Positions 1 through 7,073 of a stretch of DNA of 64,000 nt are shown in pieces (position 1 is the first letter of the stretch; every line of letters starts with the position of its first letter). The translations under genes were made by a program, and so were the position numbers. The DNA is from Pseudofrankia saprophytica. Lineage in GTDB: Bacteria > Actinomycetota > Actinomycetes > Frankiales > Frankiaceae. Location of the stretch: positions 7,055,879 through 7,119,878 of the forward strand of contig NZ_KI912266.1 of NCBI RefSeq assembly GCF_000235425.2. The letters run 5' to 3'. The notes under the pieces were generated by a model. That model made no database searches, had not been told where the DNA came from, and worked only from the letters and a program-made list of their open reading frames with translations.

Positions 1-1026
1 GCTCAGGTCGAGTGGTGAACGCGCCGGGGGCCTGGCCGGCCCGGGTGGCGGCGTGGGCGCCGGTGCGGGCGCGGGCGGCGCCGCCCGGGGCGGGGCGGGT
101 GGCCCTGGCGGCGTAGCGGGTGGTCTTGGCGGCCCGGTCGAGCTCGGGGGAGCCGGGCGGGTCGGAGCCGCGGGCGATCGTGGCGTGACCGGCGGTCGGG
201 ACGGTGCCGGGCCTCGCTGCGCCGGTCGGGAGGACGCCGCGGGCTGGCCACCCGCGGGCGGCGGTGACGCCGCCGAGCGGACCGCCCCCGCGACGGCGCG
301 TGGCGGGTGCAGGTGGTCGGCGACCTTGCGGCGCGACCGAGTGGGTGACGTGCGGGTGAGGAAGCCGACGACGTCGGCCGGGCGGGCGGGCACCGGGTCG
401 TGGCCGTTCCCGTCGGTGAACCCGGCGAGGCCCTGGGCGTAGCCCTGGCCGACGGCTCGGAACTTCCAGCCCCCCTGGTGGCGGTAGAGCTCGCCGAAGA
501 CGAGGGCGGTCTCCTGCCCGGTTTCGGCCCTGGCGTCGTAGCGGGCGAGCTCGACGCCGTCCGCGTCGTTGAGCACGCGGATGTACGCGCCGTGGACCGA
601 CCCGAAGGCCTGCGCCCGGCTGGCCGCGTCGACGATCGCCGCGCCGATCTGCAGCCGGCCGACCTCCGCCGGAACGGCGGCCAGGGTGACGATGAGCGTC
701 TCGACGTCGGCGGTGCCGCCACGCGGCGCGGGCTGCGGGGTGGCTGGCCCCTCGGCCGGGTTCGGCACCTGGTGAGCGAGAAGCACCTCGGTGGACGTCG
801 CGGGCTCGCCAGACCCGCCATGACCAACACTCACGATGCTCACGACGCCGTCCAGCTCGGGCGTGGCCCTGGAGCCAGGCGTGGCCCTGGAGCCAGCGGC
901 ACCGGCGGCGGGACCGGCAGCACCAGCCGACGGGACTTCCCAACCGAGCGCGACCCGGAGCCGGTCGATGCCAGGTGCCACGGCGGACAGCAGCACGTTG
1001 CCGCCCTTGGGCAGGGTGACGCTCAT
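1..1026 (-). CDS. TerD-domain protein, 3' end cut by window edge
   Basis: Calcium-binding stress protein of the TerD/CABP family, part of the tellurite/stress response (Ter) group. The first residues (VTLPKGGNVLLSAVAPG) and the later stretches IRVLNDADGVELARYD, ETALVFGELYR and WKFRAVGQGYAQGLAGF (about residues 140-205) are classic TerD. The middle, roughly residues 33-100, is loose and Gly/Pro/Ala-rich and lacks the usual DLDAS segment. From about residue 215 the frame stays open as a Pro/Ala/Arg/Ser-rich linker and ends at the edge in SPLDLS, which resembles the start of another TerD domain, so a tandem-domain protein is likely. The ATG overlaps the TGA of the upstream gene (ATGA), indicating translational coupling. 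The domain call is firm; the C-terminal half is unseen. Confidence 0.85.
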   Translation of the reverse strand, partial: MSVTLPKGGNVLLSAVAPGIDRLRVALGWEVPSAGAAGPAAGAAGSRATPGSRATPELDGVVSIVSVGHGGSGEPATSTEVLLAHQVPNPAEGPATPQPAPRGGTADVETLIVTLAAVPAEVGRLQIGAAIVDAASRAQAFGSVHGAYIRVLNDADGVELARYDARAETGQETALVFGELYRHQGGWKFRAVGQGYAQGLAGFTDGNGHDPVPARPADVVGFLTRTSPTRSRRKVADHLHPPRAVAGAVRSAASPPPAGGQPAASSRPAQRGPAPSRPPVTPRSPAAPTRPAPPSSTGPPRPPATPPGPPAPPRAAPPAPAPAPTPPPGPARPPARSPLDLS

Positions 1027-1541
1027 GCCAGGTCGAGGTCGGATCGGCGGAACTTGGTGTCCAGGAAGCGGGCCTGGATCGCGAGCTTCGCGGCGTCGCC
1101 GCTGTAGACGAGATCCTGCAGCTCGCTCACACCCTCGTCGAGCAGGACCAGCTGGCGGATCAGGTCGTCGGCCGGCGACGTACCGGTGACGCCGGGGCGT
1201 TCGGCGTACCGCGGCGGCAGCGCCAGGTAGTCCTCGAGCGCCTGCGGCAGGTACTCGGAGATGATCGCCCTGAGGCTCCGCCGTTCCTCGCCGTCCGGCG
1301 GCCGGACCCGCAGGTACTCCAGCAACGGCCGGAGGACGTCATCGAGGTCGCGCACGATCGGTACCGCTCCCGGTGGCAGCCGTCCGCCCTCCGCGTCCGC
1401 CCGCCCGACGACCGCGGCGAGCTCCCGCGAGAGCTGTCGCACCTGGCCGTCTGCCTCGTCCTCGTCCGGCCGCGGACCGTCCGCGCCAGCGGCACCGTCA
1501 GCACGCCGTCGGCGGAACAACGCCCCTCCCGTCCCTGCCAT
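1023..1541 (-). CDS. conserved hypothetical protein of the telA/terD cluster
   Basis: A 172-residue protein between telA and the TerD gene. It has a basic N-terminus (FRRRR near residues 9-13), no signal peptide and no membrane segment, and is mostly helical. The C-terminal half contains a conserved-looking helical stretch (YLPQALEDYLALP, then LLDEGVSELQDLVYSGD and ARFLDTKF). In other bacteria TelA is often paired with an XpaC-like helical protein; this may be the functional equivalent, but I recognise no diagnostic motif. Its stop overlaps the TerD start by four bases, so the two are co-translated. No clear Shine-Dalgarno precedes the ATG. Function unknown; the role in the Ter/Tel stress response is inferred from position. 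Confidence 0.75.
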   Translation of the reverse strand: MAGTGGALFRRRRADGAAGADGPRPDEDEADGQVRQLSRELAAVVGRADAEGGRLPPGAVPIVRDLDDVLRPLLEYLRVRPPDGEERRSLRAIISEYLPQALEDYLALPPRYAERPGVTGTSPADDLIRQLVLLDEGVSELQDLVYSGDAAKLAIQARFLDTKFRRSDLDLA

Positions 1542-1577
1542 TCGCTACCACGCGACCACCACCCACTACCGCACTCT

Positions 1578-1605
1578 CGCTACCGCGGGACCATTCGCGG
1601 TAGCG
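1578..1605. other. perfect 10-bp inverted repeat in the telA/small-gene gap
   Basis: CGCTACCGCG and CGCGGTAGCG flank an 8-nt spacer. A third partial copy (TCGCTACCACGCGA) lies about 25 bp to the left, next to the start of the small gene. It lies about 130 bp beyond the telA stop and may be an attenuator, an mRNA processing site or a repressor site. Confidence 0.5.
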
Positions 1606-1737
1606 GAACCACCCGCGACCGCGACCGCGGGCGACGGACGGCCCGCGCGGACCGGGTGCCGCCGCTGGCAGGTGTCCCCGGTGCGCACCTCGCGGCCCTC
1701 GGCCCGCACCTCGTGGCGCCGCCCGGCCAGGACCTGA

Positions 1738-2970
1738 TCAGCGCTCGTTCGCGCGGGCCCGCTCCAGGTACGTCTTCGATCGTCCCACCTGGGTCTCCAG
1801 CGCCGCGACCGTCGTCGCCATGCTCTCGACCGCCTTCGAACGGTAGGAGTCGATCTCGTCCATCGTCGCGAAGATGTTGTCGAACGCTGTCTGCAGTGCC
1901 TCGACGCTGACCGTCGACGACGACGCCTGCGCCTGGATCTGTCCCGACTGCTGGCGCAGGAGCTCGCTGGTCTGCACGATCATGTTGTTCGTCGTCGCGT
2001 TCAGCGCGTTGATCTGGTCGAGCACCAGCTTCTGGTTCGCCAGCGCCTGCGCCACGACCACCGCGGTGCGCAGCGCGGCCACCGTGGTCGTCTGTGCCCG
2101 GTCGACGCCCTTGATGAGCTCGATGTTGTTCTTGCGGACCAGGTCGAGCGCCAGGTAGCCCTGGACGCTGACGGCGAGCTGGGTGAGCAGGTCCTGCTGG
2201 CGCTGGCGGATGGGGAACAGCGCGTCCGAGGTGAACGCGTCGGCGGCGGCGGGGTCGGTGTACCGCAGCTGCTCGACCTTGGCCGAGACCGCTCCGTCCA
2301 GCGCCTTCGCCAGGGTGGCGTACTCGGTGAGCTTGCCCATGGCCACCCACAGGTTGGCCTTCTCCTGCTCGATCGCGGCGTTGTCCTTGCGCAGCTCGTC
2401 CTGGCCGGAGCCCAGGGAGGTGATGATGGCGTCGAGCTGCTTCTGCGCCGACTGGTACCGCTGGAAGTAGCTGGCGATCTTGTTGCCGAACGGCACGACG
2501 CCGAGGATCTTGCGGGCGCCCTTCAGGTCGGCCCGGCCCGGGTCCAGCTCGGTCACGGTGCGGCGCAGCTCGACCAGCGTGCCGGCCACCCTCGTCTGGG
2601 CGTCGGCGACCGGGCCACCCCGGCCGCGGCTCGAACGCATCGCCGCCGCCGGGCGGTCCAGCATCCGGTTGGACACCCGGGCACTCGCGACGATCTCCCG
2701 CTCCCCCATGCGGGTGATGTCGTTGATCTTCTCCTGGAAGGCGGGGCTGCGCGGGTCCTGCGCGGCGAGGTCCTCGGCGAAGTCGGCGGCCCGCTGGCGC
2801 AGCTGGGCCCTGGTCGCCTCGTCGATCGGCACCATGCTGTCGACCTGGTCGTCCGGGACGATCGGGACGGCCGCCGGGGGCGAGAGCACGAGGGCGCCAG
2901 CCTCGGTGGGCTTCGTGGTCGCGACGGTGGGCGGCGCCAGGGGCGCGCCCAGGTTCAGCGAATCCGACAT
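1738..2970 (-). CDS. telA: TelA/KlaA-type toxic anion resistance protein
   Basis: A 410-residue cytoplasmic, almost entirely helical protein of the TelA family (toxic anion/tellurite resistance; also linked to cell-envelope and bacteriocin stress). Family features seen: the N-terminal region with QEKINDITRMGEREI, the FGNKIASYFQRYQSAQKQLD segment near the middle, YLALDLVRKNNIELIKGVDRAQTTTVAALRT-like helices in the C-terminal half, and a final VAALETQVGRSKTYLERAR helix. Length is normal for the family. The ATG follows GGAGAGGACCGAC, a good ribosome binding site. It heads a minus-strand set with the small helical protein and the TerD-domain protein, with a 196-bp gap that carries an inverted repeat. 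Exact biochemical activity of TelA proteins is not established. Confidence 0.92.
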   Translation of the reverse strand: MSDSLNLGAPLAPPTVATTKPTEAGALVLSPPAAVPIVPDDQVDSMVPIDEATRAQLRQRAADFAEDLAAQDPRSPAFQEKINDITRMGEREIVASARVSNRMLDRPAAAMRSSRGRGGPVADAQTRVAGTLVELRRTVTELDPGRADLKGARKILGVVPFGNKIASYFQRYQSAQKQLDAIITSLGSGQDELRKDNAAIEQEKANLWVAMGKLTEYATLAKALDGAVSAKVEQLRYTDPAAADAFTSDALFPIRQRQQDLLTQLAVSVQGYLALDLVRKNNIELIKGVDRAQTTTVAALRTAVVVAQALANQKLVLDQINALNATTNNMIVQTSELLRQQSGQIQAQASSSTVSVEALQTAFDNIFATMDEIDSYRSKAVESMATTVAALETQVGRSKTYLERARANER

Positions 2971-3030
2971 GTCGGTCCTCTCCGCACCGCAAACCCGCTC
3001 ACCCAGCGTAGGCCGAGATCGGGGGTACCC

Positions 3031-3045
3031 AGCCTCTTCGAGGCT
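3031..3045. promoter_or_regulatory. palindrome upstream of telA
   Basis: AGCCTCTTCGAGGCT is a perfect 6+3+6 inverted repeat about 60 bp upstream of the telA start, beside the only AT-rich patch of the region (TTATTTAGCAG). It could be an operator or a 5'-leader hairpin of telA. No factor can be named. Confidence 0.4.
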
Positions 3046-3124
3046 ACGCCGACTTATTTAGCAGATCGGCCGCCGCGTGATGGTCGGCTGAGGGACAGTG
3101 CGGGCGGATCCACCGGCTCGCACC

Positions 3125-3162
3125 GGGCCTGGGCGGTCGCCTACGCGGTGTCGCCCAGGCCC
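3125..3162 (-). terminator. hairpin after the DUF4232 gene
   Basis: GGGCCTGGGCG and CGCCCAGGCCC form a perfect 11-bp stem with a 16-nt loop, 38 bp past the stop of the DUF4232 gene. There is no T-tract, as is usual for GC-rich actinomycete hairpin terminators. Confidence 0.6.
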
Positions 3163-3200
3163 GATGCGCGGCCGTCAGATCATGCCGTCAGGTCACGCCG

Positions 3201-3800
3201 TCACCTCGTGACCGGCCCGACGTAGAGCTGCTGCACCGACGGGTTGAGGCAGGCGTTGTCGGTCAGCTTCAGGAACCGGGCCGGGCCGCCGGTGGGCGGG
3301 AAGATCCTCAGGCCCGCAGCGGGCGTGTAGGTCTTCGCCGTGTCACAGCCAGCCGGAATTCCGGCGTGGACCTCGCGAACGACGAATGTCGCCTTGCCGC
3401 CAGGGGCGAGCGTCACCGCCTTGGCCCTGCCAGCCGTGCCCGCCGTCCGCGCTGCCGGGGCGCCGAGCTGCCGTCCGTGCGCGTTGACGAACGCCACGTA
3501 CGGATAGCCCTTCACCACGCAGCTGTGCCGTCCGACGTTCGTGTAGGAGATCGTCAGATAGGTGCTGCCCGCGGCGCCCTCGCCCCCGACGATGGCCGGG
3601 CGCAGCTGGTACGACCAGCAGGACGCCACCATTTTCTGCGCCGGCGGTCCGGACTGCTGGGGCCCGGGCTGCTGGGGCCCCGGCTGCTGGGGCCCCGGCT
3701 GCTGGCCGGTCGCCCCATCCGCCGACGCGCCCACCGCCGTCGCACAGACGACGCTGGCCGAGACGGCCGCGGCAACAACGGCCCGACTGATCCTTCGCAT
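3201..3800 (-). CDS. secreted DUF4232 protein
   Basis: A 199-residue exported protein. The chosen ATG (MRRISRAVV...) follows AAGGGGGATCGCC, a strong ribosome binding site; an in-frame start 19 codons upstream lacks one. A signal peptide is evident (RR, hydrophobic VVAAAVSASVVCATAVGA, then ASA-like cleavage near residue 28), followed by a QQPGP repeat spacer (three to four copies) and a DUF4232 domain. The four cysteines of that domain (SCW, HSC, GCD, NAC) probably form two disulfides. DUF4232 proteins are common secreted or lipid-anchored actinobacterial proteins of unknown function. No lipobox is seen. Monocistronic, with a hairpin downstream. Confidence 0.85.
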   Translation of the reverse strand: MRRISRAVVAAAVSASVVCATAVGASADGATGQQPGPQQPGPQQPGPQQSGPPAQKMVASCWSYQLRPAIVGGEGAAGSTYLTISYTNVGRHSCVVKGYPYVAFVNAHGRQLGAPAARTAGTAGRAKAVTLAPGGKATFVVREVHAGIPAGCDTAKTYTPAAGLRIFPPTGGPARFLKLTDNACLNPSVQQLYVGPVTR

Positions 3801-4133
3801 GGCGATCCCCCTTCGCGGCGGCCGCGACGCCCGCAGGCGCGGCGACCCGGAGTTCACGTCCAGTCACATGGCTTCGTAGACCGAATCCGCCTGCGCCAGG
3901 GTTCTGCCCGCACGACCCCGAGCCTGAACACGGAGAGTGACCGCCAGGCGGCAAACGCCTCGCCAATCCCCCTCCGCCGGGTGAGTTCGGCGGCGGCGAC
4001 CCACATTCCGCCGGCGGCCGTTCGCGCCGTCGGCACGCTGGTGGCGCCACGTCCGCGGGCCGTGGAATCGTGTCCCTACCCCGCCGGAACGGCACTCTTG
4101 GGGCGGTGGGGGAACTGGGGCCGGAGGTGACGG

Positions 4134-5204
4134 GTGAAGGTCGACGGCACGCTCGGGGCGTTGGAGGCGGCGGCCGGCCAGGCACGCGACGCCGAGGCGG
4201 CCGGCTACGACGGTGTCTGGACGGGAGAGGTCAGCCAGGACCCGTTCCTGCCGCTCGCGCTCGCGGCCCAGGCGACCAGCCGCGTCACGGTGGGCACGTC
4301 GATCGCCGTCGCGCTGTCCCGCTCCCCCATGTCACTCGCCTACACGGCGAACGACCTGCAGCGGTTCTCCGGCGGCCGGTTCTCGCTCGGTCTCGGCTCG
4401 CAGGTCAAGGCGCACATCACCCGCCGGTTCTCGATGCCGTGGGGCCGCCCCGCCGCCCAGATGCGGGAGTTCGTGCTGGCCATGCGGGCGGCCTGGTCGA
4501 GCTGGGCGGACGGCACGCCGCTCGCGTTCGAGGGTGAGTACTACGCGCACACGCTGATGCCGCCGGCGTTCGTGCCCGCGCCGCACCCGTTCGGGCCGCC
4601 CCGCGTCCTGCTCGCCGGCGTCGGCGACGTGATGACCCGGGTGGCCGGCGAGGTCGCCGACGGCTTCTTCTGCCACTGGTTCACGACCCCGCGCTGGATC
4701 CGGGAGCGCACGATCCCCGCGCTCACCGAGGGCCGCCGCCGCGCCGGCGCCACCCTTGCCGGCTTCGACATCGTGGTCGGCGGCTTCGTCGCGACCGGCA
4801 CCGACGCGGAGATCGCCGCCGGCGTCGCCCGGATGCGCTCGCAGATAGCGTTCTACGGCTCGACCCCGGCGTACCGCGGCGTGCTCGAGCTGCACGGCTG
4901 GGGCGACCTCGGCGTCGAGCTGACGGCGCTGTCGAAGCAGAACCGCTGGGCCGAGATGGCCGCCCTCATCGACGACGACATGGTCGAGACGTTCGGCATC
5001 GTCGCCGCGCCCGCCGAGCTGCCCGGGCGGATCGCCGAACGGTTCGGCGGCCTCGCCACCCGGATCACCCTCAACCCGCCGGCTTCCTTCGCCCCGGAGC
5101 AGACCCGGGAGACCATCGCCGCCGTCCAGGCCCTGCCCGGGGTTCTCGCCGTGGCCGAGGCCGACCCGTCCGCTCTCGCGGCGGAGGCCGCCCGGGTGCC
5201 CTGA
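4134..5204 (+). CDS. F420-dependent luciferase-like oxidoreductase (TIGR03617-like)
   Basis: A 356-residue TIM-barrel flavin/F420-dependent oxidoreductase of the bacterial luciferase-like (LLM) class. It starts at GTG behind CCGGAGG. Characteristic stretches are EAAGYDGVWTGEVSQDPF near residue 20, VGTSIAVALSRSPMSLAYTANDLQ, then GRFSLGLGSQVKAHITRRF and MPWGRP, all typical of the actinobacterial TIGR03617 subgroup. The substrate is unknown. A clear paralogue with the same motifs lies on the other strand near 19 kb (335 residues). The gene stands alone between a minus-strand DUF4232 gene and the convergent NUDIX-TerB gene. Confidence 0.9.
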   Translation: MKVDGTLGALEAAAGQARDAEAAGYDGVWTGEVSQDPFLPLALAAQATSRVTVGTSIAVALSRSPMSLAYTANDLQRFSGGRFSLGLGSQVKAHITRRFSMPWGRPAAQMREFVLAMRAAWSSWADGTPLAFEGEYYAHTLMPPAFVPAPHPFGPPRVLLAGVGDVMTRVAGEVADGFFCHWFTTPRWIRERTIPALTEGRRRAGATLAGFDIVVGGFVATGTDAEIAAGVARMRSQIAFYGSTPAYRGVLELHGWGDLGVELTALSKQNRWAEMAALIDDDMVETFGIVAAPAELPGRIAERFGGLATRITLNPPASFAPEQTRETIAAVQALPGVLAVAEADPSALAAEAARVP

Positions 5205-5232
5205 CCGGCCGCCGCCGGGCCCGGGCGGGCGA

Positions 5233-6177
5233 TCAGTCGGCCGGTGGCGGCTCGAGGCCGAGGGCGCGGGCGGCCTCGGCGAGCACGGCCTGCTCGACCG
5301 GGGGGAAGGCGCCGTCGATGCGGCCGATCACCTCGCCGAGCCGCAGCACCGCCGTGGCCTCGGCGAGACGTCCGCGGACCCTGGCGACGTCGGCGAGGAT
5401 CGCCCGCCTGCCGGCGTCGGCGTCGGCCGTCAGCGCCGCCACGTGCGCGTCGAAGGCCTGCTCCAGCTCGCCGGCCGGAAAGTTCGCCATCACCGGGTCG
5501 GTCGCGAGGAAGGCGCGCAGGCCGTCGCGCTCGGCCGGGTCGATCCGGCCGTCGGCCGCCGCGACCAGCGCGCACATCGCCACCGCGGCGTCCCGGAACC
5601 GCCGGCCCCGCAGCTGGTCGCGGCGAGCGGCGAGCTGACCGCGCAGCGTGGCCACCGGCGGCTGGGTGCCGTACCAGACGGCGCGCGCCGCGCCCGGGGC
5701 GAGCGGCCGCCACACCGGGTGGCCGTCGGTGAGCCAGCGCCGCGCGGCCAGGGCCACCGGCAGCGGAGCGAGCCGGGTCACCACGAGGTCGTCGGTCCGC
5801 ACGGCGCTGACCTCGCGCCCCCGCCACGCCGTGGGCACCGCCACGCCGCCCGGCCAGTCGGCCGCGAAGAGCAGGGTCAGGACATGCTCGGCTCCGGGGG
5901 TTCCGTGTGCCCAGGACTCGTCGGCCGGGTCCGCGTCGCTGGCGTCGCCCGCGTCGCCGGTGTGCTCGACGGCGCCGACGAACCGCCAGCCCTGCGTCGA
6001 GGGGCCGGCGAGCTCGCCGAGGTGACGCGCGAGCGAGCGCTGGGCGCCCTCGGTGGGGTCCACCGGGCCGCCGGGCAGCGCGTGCCAGACCTGCCCCGGT
6101 TCCCGGGTCAGCAGCACTCGGCCGGCTGTCCGCGCGACCATCCGCGCGTCGAGCCGGATGGCGGGAGCCACGGCCAT
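5233..6177 (-). CDS. NUDIX-like domain fused to TerB-like domain
   Basis: A 314-residue two-domain protein. Residues about 1-165 form a NUDIX fold: start DARMVARTAGRVLLTRE, then GGPVDPTEGAQRSLARHLGEL in the place of the Nudix box. The box is degenerate: the G-x5-E spacing is kept, but RE is RH and EE is EL, so pyrophosphohydrolase activity is doubtful. Residues about 190-305 match TerB (FRDAAVAMCALVAAADGRID, PAERDGLRAFL, then ATAVLRLGEVIGRIDG), with the paired acidic loops (AAADGRID, GRIDGAF) of TerB metal sites. The ATG follows GAAGGGA. A second NUDIX gene lies 76 bp upstream in the same direction, so the two are probably co-transcribed, and a TelA/TerD module lies about 2.2 kb further on. 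Confidence 0.85.
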   Translation of the reverse strand: MAVAPAIRLDARMVARTAGRVLLTREPGQVWHALPGGPVDPTEGAQRSLARHLGELAGPSTQGWRFVGAVEHTGDAGDASDADPADESWAHGTPGAEHVLTLLFAADWPGGVAVPTAWRGREVSAVRTDDLVVTRLAPLPVALAARRWLTDGHPVWRPLAPGAARAVWYGTQPPVATLRGQLAARRDQLRGRRFRDAAVAMCALVAAADGRIDPAERDGLRAFLATDPVMANFPAGELEQAFDAHVAALTADADAGRRAILADVARVRGRLAEATAVLRLGEVIGRIDGAFPPVEQAVLAEAARALGLEPPPAD

Positions 6178-6253
6178 TCCAGGTCCCTTCGGTCGTGATG
6201 CGCCCGTCCCGACGAACGCCGGTCGTGGCGGGCGTGGGTCAGGCGGGCGCGGG

Positions 6254-6694
6254 TCAGGCGGTGGGCAGGGTCGACCGCCACAGCGGCCGGCGCCCCGCGA
6301 CCCAGCGCTCGATCAGCTCCTTGAGCACGGCCGGCCGTAGCTCCAGGCCAGCCAGGTCCTCGACCGCGATGGAGGCCAGGTGCACGCCCGGGTCGTTGCT
6401 GATGATCTGGGCGGCCCACGGCAGCGGGGCCGCGAACACGACGATCAGCTCCTGGAGGACGGCGCCGTCCTCGGTGTGGGTCTGCTCGGTGCAGCCGACG
6501 AAGTCGAGTGCGCCGACCTCCAGGCCGGTCAGGCCGTCGGTCTCGCGGCGCAGCGCGTCCTCGACGGTCTCGCCGGGCCGTACCCGCCCACCGGGCAGGA
6601 AGTACCAGGTCTGCCCGCGGTGACTGGCCAGCAGGACCCGGTTCTCGTACAGGACGAGCAGCCGAGCGCCGATCTCGGACTGGGAGAGGGCCAT
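6254..6694 (-). CDS. NUDIX hydrolase-like protein
   Basis: A 146-residue single-domain NUDIX protein. The Nudix box region GGRVRPGETVEDALRRETDG keeps G, E and RE but has GL where EE is expected, so metal binding may be altered as in its neighbour. The N-terminus reads LLVLYENRVLLASHRGQTWYFLPGG, typical of small NUDIX proteins. The chosen ATG (MALSQSE) has GGAG upstream; the frame stays open further upstream but without support. It is followed after 76 bp by the NUDIX-TerB fusion gene, probably in one transcript. Substrate unknown. Confidence 0.85.
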   Translation of the reverse strand: MALSQSEIGARLLVLYENRVLLASHRGQTWYFLPGGRVRPGETVEDALRRETDGLTGLEVGALDFVGCTEQTHTEDGAVLQELIVVFAAPLPWAAQIISNDPGVHLASIAVEDLAGLELRPAVLKELIERWVAGRRPLWRSTLPTA

Positions 6695-7073
6695 CCACAC
6701 TCCGTGACGGTGAGGGGGCGAGGACGAGGAGCGACGACGATGCGGCGGCCGCCGCGACGCTACAGCCACGCGACGCGGCGGCGGGAACGCAACGACACGA
6801 ACGAGCAGTGCCACGAACGAGCGGTGAGGCGGCCATGCAGTGACGCGGGCAAGCCATCGATGCACCGTGCGTGCCCATGCTAGGCGTCGAAAGCTCCGCG
6901 GAGACCATTTTGTCACCCGCGGGCAAGGCCGGACACGCATCGGGGACGCGACGGGGCCGGGTTGCGGGCGACCAGCGGGCGGTGGGCGGCGGGGGCCGGA
7001 GCCGGCAGCAGGCCGCCCCGGTAGCAGGCCGCCCGCTGGCGGGCGGCGCCGTGGCACGAGGGCATCGCCCTTA
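6695..7073. other. intergenic stretch, malic enzyme to NUDIX gene
   Basis: No convincing gene. It holds the probable promoter region of the NUDIX pair (an AT-richer patch AACGACACGAACGAG near 6790) and, at its right end, the hairpin after the malic enzyme gene. Confidence 0.5.
7028..7047 (-). terminator. hairpin after malic enzyme
   Basis: GCCGCCCGC and GCGGGCGGC form a perfect 9-bp stem with a 2-nt loop (sterically 4 nt), about 26 bp beyond the malic enzyme stop. No T-tract. Confidence 0.5.
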
